Numbered from the stretch's first letter, positions 50,351 through 59,461 are shown. The stretch is DNA of 64,000 nucleotides from Streptomyces davaonensis JCM 4913 (GCF_000349325.1 NC_020504.1:3692053-3756052), one strand, 5' to 3'. Notes: generated by a model not told the origin, from the letters alone. Numbers and translations: made by a program.

Positions 50351-51451
50351 TCACCGCACCCACCCCTCGCGGTAAGCCGTCCAGTCCTTCTCCTTCGCCG
50401 CGAAGTCGACGTACAGGGCGACGCCGAAGCGGTCCCGGTCCGGGTCGGTGCGGGAGAGACCGAGGCGGGTCCCGCGCACGGCTGCTGACACTGTCTCGGC
50501 GGACTCGTGGTGCCCGATGTCGCTCTCGTGGAAGAAGGGCAGGCCGATCAGCAGGTCGGTGGTGGGCGGGGCGACCTCCAGGGCGAGCGAGGTCTGCTGG
50601 GCGACATAGCCGCCGTACAGGCTCTCCAGCGGCATGGCGGTGTCGTAGGACATCACGGCGATCTGGTCGACCCGCCGGGCGACCTCGCCGAAGAACTTCT
50701 GCGACCACCACTTGGGGTGCCCGGTGAGGGTTCCGGCGACCGAGTGCAGGCCCGGGAGCGGGTCGATCTGGTGGGCGGCGACGGAGAGCGGAACGCCCCG
50801 GGCGCGGGTCTCCTTGCGGAGGGCGTCGAGGAGGGCGAGGTAGTCGCGGTCACCGGAGTGCAGGGGTTCGAGATCGAAGTGGGCGCCGTCGAACCCGGCG
50901 CCGAGGATCTGCCGAGTGGACGCGACGACGGCAGCACGGCTGCCCGCGTCATCGAGGCGGAGCCCGTCCGGCCCCTCACTGGCGAGCTTGTCCCCCAGCC
51001 ATGCCTGGACCCTTACCCCGGGCGCCGCGCGATGCATCGCGTCGATGAACCAACGGGCCCTCGGATACCTGCTCCGCGGCAGCGTCCCGTCGTGCTCCAG
51101 GGGCCCGGCGTGGACGTAGAGGTCCCGGATGCCGGTGCCGGCCAGTCGCCGGGCGAGTGCGTCGACGTCCGCGTCCCTCTTCCGCCCGTCCACCCAGGCG
51201 TGGCCGAGCCAGACGGCGTCGCGGTCGCGGGTGTAGGTGCCGTCCTTCGGGTCGCCGGTGTAGTTCAGGCGGAGGGCGAGGGCGGCGGTGACGGTGGGGA
51301 GCAGCAGCACGAGGGCGAGGACAAGCCCGACCCGCCCGGCTCTACGGCGCCACAGCCGCCACCGCCCCGACCGCGTGGGTACGTCGTCCTCCGGGTCCAC
51401 CCCGGTCGCGCCGACGGTTTCCTGCTCATACGCTCCGAAATGTGACGTCAT
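50351..51451 (-). CDS. secreted/membrane-anchored TIM-barrel protein (glycoside-hydrolase-18-like)
   Basis: 366 residues from ATG 51451. Basic cytoplasmic start WRLWRRRAGRVG, then a membrane helix or signal LVLALVLLLPTVTAALALRL (about 40-60), so the enzyme part is outside. Sequence order fits a TIM barrel: DLYVHAGPLEHDG, WFIDAMHRAAPGVRVQAWLG, GFDGAHFDLEPLHSGDRDYL (acidic FDLEP, like the catalytic DxxDxDxE of GH18 but incomplete), QIAVMSYDTAMPLESL, and a C-terminal VALYVDFAAKEKDW. I do not know its substrate. The start codon overlaps the divergent gene's by 10 bp. Confidence 0.6.
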   Translation of the reverse strand: MTSHFGAYEQETVGATGVDPEDDVPTRSGRWRLWRRRAGRVGLVLALVLLLPTVTAALALRLNYTGDPKDGTYTRDRDAVWLGHAWVDGRKRDADVDALARRLAGTGIRDLYVHAGPLEHDGTLPRSRYPRARWFIDAMHRAAPGVRVQAWLGDKLASEGPDGLRLDDAGSRAAVVASTRQILGAGFDGAHFDLEPLHSGDRDYLALLDALRKETRARGVPLSVAAHQIDPLPGLHSVAGTLTGHPKWWSQKFFGEVARRVDQIAVMSYDTAMPLESLYGGYVAQQTSLALEVAPPTTDLLIGLPFFHESDIGHHESAETVSAAVRGTRLGLSRTDPDRDRFGVALYVDFAAKEKDWTAYREGWVR

Positions 51452-52932
51452 CCTTGATCCGGGGTCGGCCTCGGCGAGGCACCGCGCACATATCCGTGCG
51501 GGTGGTGCATGCCGTGGTGGGTGTCCTGTTCGCCGTGGCGTGGCTGGTGCTGCCGGGGATGACGTCGGGGGCCGAGGCTCCGGTTGCGGGCGGCGGGGAC
51601 GGACCGGTGGCCGGTGCGGCCGCCCAGGATGCGCCGGAGGACTCGTCGGCGGGCGATCTGGTGCTGCCTTTGGTGGCGGCCGTCGCAGCGGTGGCGGTCG
51701 CCGGATACGCGTACGTACGCCGCTCCCGGCGGGCGCGAACCCGGACCACACCCGGCGGTGAGCCCGTCCCGGACGCCGGCCCGGCGATCGGCGAGCTGGA
51801 CGCTCGGGCGCAGGCCCTGCTGGTCGAGGCGGACGACTGGGTGCGGACGAGCCGGGAGGAGCTGTCCTTCGCTGATGGTCGTCCGGGGATGGAGGCCGCC
51901 GCGCGGGCCCTTCGGGAGGCCGAGGCCGAGCTTGCTTCCGCGTTTCGGATGCGGCAGCGCTTCGACGACGGGCTTCCGGAGGATGACGCCGGGCGGCAGC
52001 AGGTGCTCGCGGGGATCGTCGGGCGGTGCGAGGAGGCGGGGCGGCGGCTGGATGCGGAGGCTGCCGGGTTCGATCAACTGCGGGGGCTGGAAGGGGATCC
52101 GGGCGGGGCGCTGGAGGCGGCGGAGGGGCGGTTTCGGGAACTGACCGCCCGTACCGGGGGTGCGGGGGCGACCCTCGTCGAGCTGGACAAGAAATACGGG
52201 CCCGCGGCGACCGCCCCCGTCGCCGGGTACGTCGAACAGGCCAAGGACCGGCTGGTGTTCGCCACCTCGCGACTCAACGAGGCCCGGCAGGGCGCCGACC
52301 TCGACGCGACCGAGCGGGCCATCGGGCGGTTGCGCGCGGCGGAGGCCGCCATCGCCCGGGCCGAGATCCTCGTCCACGGCGTCGAACGGCTCGCGGAGGA
52401 CCTGGCCGCGGCCGCGGCGCTGGTACCGGCGGCTCTGACCGGCGGCGAGGCGGAGATCGCCGGGGCGCGCGAGCGGGCGGGGGCCGGGGGTGTGCCCGGC
52501 GGGCCGCCGGACGTCCGGATGGGGCACGCGGACGGCGTCCTGGCCGACGTACGGGAAGAGCTGGCCAGGGGGCCGTACGACCCGGTCGAGGCGCTGCGGC
52601 GGATCGTGCGGGGTGTCGTGCCGGTCGCCGACGGGCGGGCCGGGGTGGTGTCGGCGGCGGCGTGGCTCGTCGCGCGCGCTTCCTCCGCCGCGGCGGAGGA
52701 TCACATCGCCGCCCATCGAAGCGCGATCGGCTACGCCCCGCGCACCCGCCTCGCGGAGGCCCGGCGCCTGCTCACTTCCACCCCCGGCCTCACCGACCTC
52801 CTCACCACCGACGCACTGGCGCGCCGCGCCCGGGAACTGGCGGAACAGGACATACGCCTACGGGGCGCCGAACCCGAGCCCGAGACATCCCCCAGCTTCG
52901 GGGGCCCGCGCACGTGTGGGCGGCGCGGCTGA
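51442..52932 (+). CDS. TPM-family-like membrane protein lacking the TPM domain
   Basis: 496 residues, GTG 51442 (another start at about 51499). A signal-like segment VRVVHAVVGVLFAVAWLVLP is followed by only about 45 residues of Pro/Gly/Ala linker, a membrane helix LVLPLVAAVAAVAVAGYAYV, and a long alpha-helical coiled-coil region (ARALREAEAELASAFRMRQR, AGYVEQAKDRLVFATSRLNE, DGVLADVREELARGPYDPVE). The helical part matches the C-terminal half of Streptomyces TPM-domain proteins. There the roughly 140-residue TPM_phosphatase domain normally sits between the signal peptide and the membrane helix; here it is absent. Function unknown, perhaps a scaffold. Confidence 0.62.
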   Translation: MTSSLIRGRPRRGTAHISVRVVHAVVGVLFAVAWLVLPGMTSGAEAPVAGGGDGPVAGAAAQDAPEDSSAGDLVLPLVAAVAAVAVAGYAYVRRSRRARTRTTPGGEPVPDAGPAIGELDARAQALLVEADDWVRTSREELSFADGRPGMEAAARALREAEAELASAFRMRQRFDDGLPEDDAGRQQVLAGIVGRCEEAGRRLDAEAAGFDQLRGLEGDPGGALEAAEGRFRELTARTGGAGATLVELDKKYGPAATAPVAGYVEQAKDRLVFATSRLNEARQGADLDATERAIGRLRAAEAAIARAEILVHGVERLAEDLAAAAALVPAALTGGEAEIAGARERAGAGGVPGGPPDVRMGHADGVLADVREELARGPYDPVEALRRIVRGVVPVADGRAGVVSAAAWLVARASSAAAEDHIAAHRSAIGYAPRTRLAEARRLLTSTPGLTDLLTTDALARRARELAEQDIRLRGAEPEPETSPSFGGPRTCGRRG

Positions 52933-52943
52933 CATCACCGGCG

Positions 52944-55547
52944 TCAGAACAGGCTCAGCAACGCCTCCGCCGGATCCGTGAGCCCCGTTTCGCCGTCCGG
53001 CAGCGGGAGTTCGAACCAGACCGTCTTCCCTCGCGGGGTGCGGCGGGAGCCCCAGGCCGCGCTCAGGAGGCCGACGAGTTGGAGGCCGCGGCCGCCCTCG
53101 TCCGTGTCGCGGGCTCTGCGGCGGCGGGGCTGGACCAGGCCCGCGTCCCAGACCTCGCAGACCAGGGTGCGGTCCAGGAGGAGGCGCAGGCGGATGTCGC
53201 CCTCGCCGTAGCGCAGGGCGTTGGTGACCAGCTCGCTGACCAGGAGTTCCGTGGTGTCGACGAGGGGTTCGAGGTCCCAGGAGAGGAGTCGGCCGCGGGC
53301 GTGCTCCCGGGCTCGGCCCACGCTGCGCGGCTCGCGCGGGAGCGTCCAGTCGCCGACCGAGTCGACGGGCAGGCCCTGGACGCGGGCCATGAGCAGCGCG
53401 ATGTCGTCCTCGCCGTGGTGGGTGTCCAGGGTGTTGAGGACGTGGTCGCAGACGTCCTCAAGCGGGCGGGCGGGGTCCGTCAGCGCTCCTACGAACGCCT
53501 GGAGGCCCTCGTCCAGCGGGTGATCGCGGCTCTCGACCAGGCCGTCCGTGTAGAGGGCGAGAAGGGCGCCTTCCGGCAGCTCGACCTCCACCTCCTCGAA
53601 CGGCTCCCCGCCCACGCCCAGCGGCATGCCCGGCGGCACGTCCAGCATCAGCGCGTCCTCGCCCGGTTCGACCAGAACCGGCGGCAGATGGCCCGCGTTG
53701 GCGAAGGTGCAGCGTCTGGTCACCGAGTCGTAGACCGCGTACACGCAGGTGGCCAGGTACACCTCGGACAGGTCGGCCTCACGGGGGCGGCGGGCGGCGC
53801 GGGTCGCCTGCTGGACCCCGCCCGGGGCGCCGAGTCCGCGTGCGATCTCGTCCAACGCGCTCAGTACTTCCGCCGGTTCCAGGTCCAGCAGGGCCAAGGT
53901 GCGCACGGCCGAACGGAGTTCGCCCATCGCCACAGCCGCACGCAGACCGCGGCCCATGACGTCCCCGACCACCAACGCCGTACGGTGTCCGGGCAGTTCG
54001 ATCACGTCGAACCAGTCGCCGCCCACCTCGCTCGGCCGGTCCGCGGAGGAGTTGCCCGGCAGATAGCGGCAGGCGATGTCCAGACCGGAGGCGACCGGGT
54101 CGCCGGGCGGCAGCAGGGACCTTTGCAGTATCAGCGCCCGCTCGTGCTCCCTGCGGTACAGCCGCGCATTGTCGATGCACACCGCCGCCCGCGCCGCCAG
54201 CTCCACCGCCAGATCCCGGTCCCGGTCCCCGAACGGCTCGCTCCCCTTCGTCCGCGAGAACTGCGCCAGTCCTACGACGGTGTCATGGGCGACCATCGGC
54301 ACGGCCAGCGTGGACTGCACGAGGCCGCCTTCCTCGGCGGGCACGGACCGCGGGCGTGCGGTGCGCAGGGCGTCCGCGCACGGGGAGTTGAACGGGTAGT
54401 GGTGGACCGCGCCGACCGCGACGGCCGCGGCGCCGCCGACGAAGGGCGCGTCGGAGACCGCGCTGGCGAAGGCCACCCGGCGCAGTTCCGCGCTGCCGTC
54501 GGCGAGGCCCGGCGGGGTCTCGTCACCGGCCAGCAGGCCCTGGTAGAGGTCGACGGTGGCCAGATCGCAGAAGCCGGGGACGACGACGTCGAGGAGTTCG
54601 CGGGCCGTGGTCTCCAGGTCGAGGGAGTTCCCGATCCGGGCACCGGCCTCGTTCAGAAGGGCGAGATTGCGCCGCGCGGCGGCCGCTTCCCGGGCGGCGG
54701 CGCGGCGGGCCGTGATGTCGGTCCCGAGCCAGGCGATGCCGATGGGACGACCGGAGCCGCTGTGCACCCGGTAGAGGTTGATGGACCAGTGCCGTCGCTC
54801 GTCGGAGTTGGGCAGAAAGCCTGTGACGTGCATGTCCGTGATGGACTCGCCGGTCTCCAGCACCCGGCGCAGGGTCGCGGTGACCCGCTCCGCCTCCGGC
54901 CTCGGCAGATAGTCGTGGACGCCGTTGCCGCGATGGTCGTCCGGGGTGCCGCCGAACAGCGAGGCGAACCGGTGGTTGGCCCGGCGGACCCGGAGGTCGG
55001 TGTCGATCAGCAGGAAGCCGAAAGGAGATTGACCGAAAATCGCCTGCGAGGCGGCCAGGTCGGTCTCGATGGTCCGCAGGGTGCGCACATCGACGACGAT
55101 GCAGACGGCGGCCTTCTCGCCCTCCTCGGTGCGCGTCGGCATGACGTAGACCTCGGCGAGGGCCTCCTCGCCGCGCAGGCCGGTCTCCTCGTCGGGCTTG
55201 CGGAAGGGGACGACTCCGGTCCACTCCCTGCCGTCGAGGATCTCGGCCATCTTGCGGTGGCCCTGCTCGCGCCGGTCGGGGTCGATGAAGGCCGCGATGG
55301 GGTCCATGCCGACCGCGCGCTCGGCGGGGATGCCGAAGAGCTGCTCGGCGCGCAGGCTCCACTGCTCGACCAGACCGTCGGGGCCGATGGAGAAGGACGC
55401 GACCCGGATGTAGTCGTACATGGAGCCGGGCGGACTGCTCTGCCACATGGCGTCGACCGCGTCGGCCGTATCAGCACCCACGGCACCCGTCCTCGCGCCG
55501 TCCGACGGGTCCATGGACTCCGTGGCCTTCGCTGGTATCTCGCTCAC
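52944..55547 (-). CDS. multidomain PP2C (SpoIIE-type) phosphatase with PAS, GAF and HATPase domains
   Basis: 867 residues from GTG 55547 (GAGGGGACGGTTCGC upstream; the frame to 55652 is unlikely). Domains in order: PAS 1 (residues about 40-150, SIGPDGLVEQWSLRAEQLFG), PAS 2 (GFLLIDTDLRVRRANHRFAS), GAF (ALLNEAGARIG ... CIDNARLYRRE), SpoIIE phosphatase (SEVGGDWFDVIELPGHRTAL with VVGDVMGRGL, then GEDDIALLMAR) and a C-terminal histidine-kinase-like ATPase (ELLVSELVTNALRYGEGDIR). Such proteins couple a sensed ligand to dephosphorylation of anti-anti-sigma factors, with the HATPase acting as a serine kinase. Paired with the stand-alone HATPase next door. Confidence 0.9.
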   Translation of the reverse strand: MSEIPAKATESMDPSDGARTGAVGADTADAVDAMWQSSPPGSMYDYIRVASFSIGPDGLVEQWSLRAEQLFGIPAERAVGMDPIAAFIDPDRREQGHRKMAEILDGREWTGVVPFRKPDEETGLRGEEALAEVYVMPTRTEEGEKAAVCIVVDVRTLRTIETDLAASQAIFGQSPFGFLLIDTDLRVRRANHRFASLFGGTPDDHRGNGVHDYLPRPEAERVTATLRRVLETGESITDMHVTGFLPNSDERRHWSINLYRVHSGSGRPIGIAWLGTDITARRAAAREAAAARRNLALLNEAGARIGNSLDLETTARELLDVVVPGFCDLATVDLYQGLLAGDETPPGLADGSAELRRVAFASAVSDAPFVGGAAAVAVGAVHHYPFNSPCADALRTARPRSVPAEEGGLVQSTLAVPMVAHDTVVGLAQFSRTKGSEPFGDRDRDLAVELAARAAVCIDNARLYRREHERALILQRSLLPPGDPVASGLDIACRYLPGNSSADRPSEVGGDWFDVIELPGHRTALVVGDVMGRGLRAAVAMGELRSAVRTLALLDLEPAEVLSALDEIARGLGAPGGVQQATRAARRPREADLSEVYLATCVYAVYDSVTRRCTFANAGHLPPVLVEPGEDALMLDVPPGMPLGVGGEPFEEVEVELPEGALLALYTDGLVESRDHPLDEGLQAFVGALTDPARPLEDVCDHVLNTLDTHHGEDDIALLMARVQGLPVDSVGDWTLPREPRSVGRAREHARGRLLSWDLEPLVDTTELLVSELVTNALRYGEGDIRLRLLLDRTLVCEVWDAGLVQPRRRRARDTDEGGRGLQLVGLLSAAWGSRRTPRGKTVWFELPLPDGETGLTDPAEALLSLF

Positions 55548-55831
55548 GCGAACCGTCCCCTCCAGCTCACCGCGTCCGGCACCGGTCACCGAAAGGCGGC
55601 TGCCCGCAGTATCCAGCACTACGGCACCGCACAACACGGTGTTCACGATCACAGCACGTTCCCGATCGTTTTTGGACCGGACCGCGGAAACACTTCCAGT
55701 CTTCTAACCAGCCAACACGCTGTCGAATCACACACTCCGACAACTGCCAGTGGCCTGAACCAGTCACTCGACAGCGCGGGGGCGGACGTACAGCGTTCGC
55801 ACGGGTTTCGGGACGGGTTCCGGAGGGGGTC

Positions 55832-56233
55832 TCAGGGCACCGCCAGCTCGAACCAGACGGTCTTCCCGGCCTCCCCGGGGCGGGTGCCCCAGCGGCGCGA
55901 GGAGTGGGCGACCAGTTGAAGTCCGCGGCCGCTCTCGTCCTCGGGGCGGGCGACGCGCTCGCGCGGGAGGTCCGGGAGGGGGTCGGAGACCTCCACCAGC
56001 AGGACTCCGCCGGGGTGGGAGGGGCGGACCAGGCGGACGCCGATGGGGCCGGTGGCGTGCCGGAGGGCGTTGGTGACGAGTTCGCTGACCAGCAGGGCGG
56101 CGATGTCGGCGAGGCTGTCGAGGTTCCAGTCGTGCAGCCGGCTGCGGACTGCGGCGCGGGCGGCGCGCACGGCGCCGGGCTCGGCGGAGAAGGTCCACTC
56201 GACGCGGTCGCCTCCGGCGGTCACACGGATCAC
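55832..56233 (-). CDS. stand-alone HATPase anti-sigma-type serine kinase
   Basis: 133 residues, GTG start. Histidine-kinase-like ATPase: N box LLVSELVTNALRHATGPIGV, G1-type DPLPDLPRERVARPEDESGR, G2 GRGLQLVAHSSRRWGTRPGE. No phosphorylatable His domain, so an RsbW/PrsW-type regulator. Sequence and motif order closely match the C-terminal domain of the adjacent phosphatase (for example LLVSELVTNALR and GKTVWFEL in both). One of many such proteins in Streptomyces; the cognate sigma factor is not in the window. Confidence 0.85.
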   Translation of the reverse strand: MIRVTAGGDRVEWTFSAEPGAVRAARAAVRSRLHDWNLDSLADIAALLVSELVTNALRHATGPIGVRLVRPSHPGGVLLVEVSDPLPDLPRERVARPEDESGRGLQLVAHSSRRWGTRPGEAGKTVWFELAVP

Positions 56234-56341
56234 TTCCCCGGCTGGGGCCCAGCTTTGTGCGGTTTCGTGGGGCTAAGAGGCACATACCCGATATTTGGGG
56301 CGGTGTATCGCCTATTGGGGTGGGGGTGATGTTGTCCGGCG

Positions 56342-56411
56342 ACTGCGGGTGTGGGGTGGCTGGTCGCGCCCACGCGGCGGAGCCGCAAATCGATACAGTC
56401 CCGCGCCCCTA
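56342..56411. repeat. dispersed repeat, copy 2
   Basis: Matches copy 1 (4661-4735) over the core from GGCTGGTCGCGCCC to CGATACAG, with C-to-T change after it, then CCGCGCCCCTA. It directly abuts the stop of the NUDIX gene. Confidence 0.8.
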
Positions 56412-56813
56412 GGGAAGCCTCAGGCGCCCCTCGATTTTCTGTACCGCCGGAACATCCTGGTCCAGCCACTCCACGTCCCACAGTTCCGCGAGCGTCAGCC
56501 AGCGCAGTTCGTCGTGGTCCTGTAGCGGCTTCGGGGCCGGGGAACCCGGGAGCAGGTGTGCCGTCCAGACCTTCAGGACGTACGGGGCACGCAGCGGCCA
56601 CTCTCCCGGCACGCGCTCGCCCGTCTCCGTCTCCACGCCCAACTCCTCGCGGAGTTCGCGGACGAGGGCCGCCTCGGGGGTCTCGCCCGGTTCGACCTTG
56701 CCGCCGGGGAGTTCCCAGCGGCCGGCCAGTTCGGGGGGTGCGCTGCGGCGCGCGGCCAGGAGGCGGCCGTCGTCGAGCAGGGCGGCTCCGACCACCACGA
56801 TCCGTTCCGTCAT
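56409..56813 (-). CDS. NUDIX hydrolase, MutT type
   Basis: 134 residues. Nudix box GKVEPGETPEAALVRELREE followed by LGV, giving G-x5-E-x7-REUxEE-xGU. MutT-like size; typical role is hydrolysis of oxidised or unusual nucleoside triphosphates. WELPGGK precedes the box, as in MutT/8-oxo-dGTPases. C-terminal HDELRWLTLAELWDVEW. The C-terminal end abuts repeat copy 2. Confidence 0.9.
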   Translation of the reverse strand: MTERIVVVGAALLDDGRLLAARRSAPPELAGRWELPGGKVEPGETPEAALVRELREELGVETETGERVPGEWPLRAPYVLKVWTAHLLPGSPAPKPLQDHDELRWLTLAELWDVEWLDQDVPAVQKIEGRLRLP

Positions 56814-56844
56814 GCGCCGGAGCCTACGGGACCCGCAGGGCGTC

Positions 56845-57036
56845 TCAGTTGGCGGTCTCGGTGCCGCCCTGGCCGATCCGCTCGACCCAGTAGAGCTGCT
56901 TGTGTCCGCGGGAGTCGAGGCTGTCCGCGATCTTCTGGGCCTCGGCCCGGGTCGCGTACCGGCCCACGCGGTAGCGATTGCCGTTGTCGTCCTGTCGTAT
57001 GACGAGCCAGGGAAGAGTGATCGTGCTGTCGTTCAT
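56845..57036 (-). CDS. small SPOR-like protein
   Basis: 63 residues from ATG 57036. RYRVGRYATRAEAQKIADSL and QLYWVERIG resemble a single SPOR repeat, a beta-alpha-beta fold that binds denuded septal glycans, but here without a membrane anchor or signal. Conserved in Streptomyces as far as I recall. Role unknown. Confidence 0.75.
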   Translation of the reverse strand: MNDSTITLPWLVIRQDDNGNRYRVGRYATRAEAQKIADSLDSRGHKQLYWVERIGQGGTETAN

Positions 57037-57367
57037 CGCGCCCCACCGCTCCTTCCCGCCCAAGGCCGCACGAGTCCTGCCCGCGGCCTGTGCCGTGCCC
57101 CGCCCGCTAAGGAAACCGCAATACGCATATGCCCGAGCCTACGCCTAACCTTTACGCAGCGAATACGGCTTTTCACAAAGAGGTACGCAACCGGCCAGGA
57201 CGCAGGGGGCGCACGTCATCGAATGCGCCGTCGGCGCACGCCGACGCATCCGGTCAGCGGCATGTCGGGCACATCGGTGACGACCTGCGAGAACGACCAG
57301 ATTCCAACCCCGGTCCACGGGGCTCCGGTCGACCGGGTGACGGGGGCAACTGCCTCGGGGTTGTGCG
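57037..57367. other. 331-nt intergenic region
   Basis: Between the SPOR-like gene and the stop of the GntR gene, both on the minus strand. Includes an A/T-richer stretch (57120-57180; CTTTACGCAG, GCTTTTCACAAAG) likely to hold the SPOR-gene promoter and a strong dyad CGTCGGCG-CA-CGCCGACG (57229-57246), probably the GntR terminator. No gene. Confidence 0.5.
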
Positions 57368-58120
57368 CTACTTCACTGGGAGGTGGTAGGCGACCCGGTA
57401 ACGGTCGGCGGGGACGACCACGTCCGCGGTCTCCACGGGGCGGCCGGAGGCGTAGTAAGTGCGCTGGATGACCAGGACGACATGGCCGGGGACGCCGCCC
57501 AGGGTGGCCAACTCCTCGGCGAGGCCGGGGCGGGCGCCGACCTCCTCGGTGACGTTGTCCACGACGACGTCGATGCCGCGCATCCGCTCGACGACGCCCA
57601 TGCCGCCGAGCGGGCCCTCCTCGGGGAGCATCACGGGGGTGCGGCCGGTGACCGCGAGGGGCTCCCAGGAGGTGGAGAGCATCATCGCCTCGCCGCCCTC
57701 CCGGAACAGATACCGGGTGCACATGACCCGGTCGCCGGGATGGATGCCGAGCCGCTCGGCGACCGCCCCGCTCGCCTCGACCTGCTCACTGCTGGACTCC
57801 CAGGTGCCGCGCGCCTCGCCGTCGGACTGCTCCTGCCGGAACGGCGTGGCCCCGCCGATGGGGCGGAATCCGGAGCGGGCGATACGGCGGGGCACCGGCC
57901 GCTCGCGCACATAGGTGCCGGAGCCGGAGCGGCCCTCGACCAGCCCCTCGGCCATCAGCACCTTGCGCGCCTCCAGGGCGACGGTGTCCGAGACGCCGTA
58001 CTCCTCACGGATCCTGGCCTGGGACGGGAGGCGGGTATGCGGTGGCAGCGAGCCGTCGACGATCTTCTTGCGGAGATCACCCGCGACGCGCAGGTACGCC
58101 GGCTGCTCACCGAATGTCAC
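57368..58120 (-). CDS. GntR family transcriptional regulator, HutC/UTRA type
   Basis: 250 residues, GTG start after GGGAGCGG. N-terminal winged helix YLRVAGDLRKKIVDGSLPPH with TRLPSQARIREEYGVSDTV, then the UTRA effector domain (EASGAVAERLGIHPGDRVMC ... STSWEPLAV ... EVGARPGLAEELATLG ... VLVIQRTYYASGRPVETADV). UTRA domains bind small metabolites such as sugar phosphates or histidine derivatives. Its targets are not identified. Alone on its strand. Confidence 0.9.
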   Translation of the reverse strand: MTFGEQPAYLRVAGDLRKKIVDGSLPPHTRLPSQARIREEYGVSDTVALEARKVLMAEGLVEGRSGSGTYVRERPVPRRIARSGFRPIGGATPFRQEQSDGEARGTWESSSEQVEASGAVAERLGIHPGDRVMCTRYLFREGGEAMMLSTSWEPLAVTGRTPVMLPEEGPLGGMGVVERMRGIDVVVDNVTEEVGARPGLAEELATLGGVPGHVVLVIQRTYYASGRPVETADVVVPADRYRVAYHLPVK

Positions 58121-58267
58121 TGGCCGCTCCCATCAGGTTGTACAGACAGCAACAGCGTGGCAACCGTGGGTTGTGCGGTGCAAGCAAAGGCCAGAGAATC
58201 ACTCGATGTGATGACTTGTGATTGCCAGTGCCTTTACGCAGGCACTTTCTCCCCGCTTTAGCCGCGC

Positions 58268-59461
58268 TCACACATCGAGTTCGTCGCCACCCGGGCTCTC
58301 GTCGCCGCCCTCGTACTCCCCGTCGTAGGACGGCACGGTGGTGGCGAGGCCCAGAGCCTCGCGTGCGGTGACCGTGGTGGGGCCGTCGACGTACTCGTAG
58401 CCGGTGTCGTAGTGCTCGTAGAAGGTGTCCACGTCGTCGGTCCCGGCCGCCTTCGCCCAGGCCGTGCGGGCGTCCTTCATGTCCGCGAGCAGGTCGGCGA
58501 CGGGGTCCTCGGCGGCGGACTTCCAGCCGTGTCCCTCCAGCGCCTCGATCTGCTCACCGAGCACGCCCTCGACGTCCTTCGCCCAGGCCCGGTTGGCGGG
58601 CAGGTCGTCCTCGGGGAAGTCCTCCGGCTCCTCGAAGAGCACGTCGTCGACGGTGTTCATGGCCTTGAGGAAGGCGATCTGGTCGGCGTCGAGCGTGGTC
58701 TCGTCGTTGCGCAGCGAGCCGGTGAGGGTGCCGTTCTCGTCGGTGTTGCCGAACAGGCAGGTGATCTCGCGGTCGCCGAACCGCCAGCTCTGGCTGGACG
58801 GCACGAGGTAGTAGACAGTGGCGTCCTCGGGCACGGCCCAGGGGTCCATCGCGTACTCGGCCTGGAGCGTGTAGCACTTGTCCTCGGCGGTCGCGGTCAC
58901 CGAGTCGTCGCCGGGGAAGCGTCCGCCGGGCAGGGTGATCACGGCGAACACCTCGCCGTCGTGCCGGCCTGCGCAGGGCACCTCCTCCACGTCGTAGGTG
59001 GCGCCCTCCAGGGAGCCGGTCGGGGAGTCGAAGCAGTCGCCCTTGGCGAGGGAGTAGGCGGTGCCGTCCTGGCCCGCGGCGTCCTTCAGGGTGTCCCAGG
59101 TGTCGGAGGCGATCCCGGTGGTCAGGGTGACCGTCCACAGCACGAGCCCGACGCAGGACAGCACCGAGCCCGCGATCGCCATCCCCCGGCCACGCTCGCC
59201 CTTCTTCTTGATCTGCGCCAGCGCCACCAGACCGAGGACCAGGCCCACGGCCGGGAGGAAGCAGAGGATGCCGAGCACCAGGGCGGCGATGGCGACGCCG
59301 TTGACCGGCGCGGGGCGCCCGTAGGGCCCGTAGGGGTGGTACGGGTACGGGGCGTACGGGCCCTGCGGCGGGAACTGGCCCTGCGGGTACGGCCCATAGG
59401 GTCCCGGAGGCTCCTGGGGCCCGTATGGCTGATGGGGCCCGTGGGGCGGGGGTATGGACAC
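58268..59461 (-). CDS. Pro/Tyr-rich membrane protein with DUF4190 and septum-formation domain
   Basis: 397 residues from GTG 59461. An N-terminal Pro/Tyr/Gly-rich tail with PYGP-type repeats (residues 1-50) is followed by a DUF4190-type double helix (VAIAALVLGILCFLPAVGLV, then RGRGMAIAGSVLSCVGLVLW). The extracellular part has paired cysteines and the pattern AKGDCFDSP / VPCAGRHDGEVFAVITLPGG, which is the septum_form (PF13845)-like motif. A probable structural or wall-related protein. The longer frame to 59833 is rejected. Confidence 0.75.
   Translation of the reverse strand: MSIPPPHGPHQPYGPQEPPGPYGPYPQGQFPPQGPYAPYPYHPYGPYGRPAPVNGVAIAALVLGILCFLPAVGLVLGLVALAQIKKKGERGRGMAIAGSVLSCVGLVLWTVTLTTGIASDTWDTLKDAAGQDGTAYSLAKGDCFDSPTGSLEGATYDVEEVPCAGRHDGEVFAVITLPGGRFPGDDSVTATAEDKCYTLQAEYAMDPWAVPEDATVYYLVPSSQSWRFGDREITCLFGNTDENGTLTGSLRNDETTLDADQIAFLKAMNTVDDVLFEEPEDFPEDDLPANRAWAKDVEGVLGEQIEALEGHGWKSAAEDPVADLLADMKDARTAWAKAAGTDDVDTFYEHYDTGYEYVDGPTTVTAREALGLATTVPSYDGEYEGGDESPGGDELDV

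Noticed and set aside
52026..55919. 1297-codon open frame on the plus strand
   Set aside because: Shadow of the PP2C phosphatase and its neighbours; composition is Arg/Gly/Ala-rich without domains.
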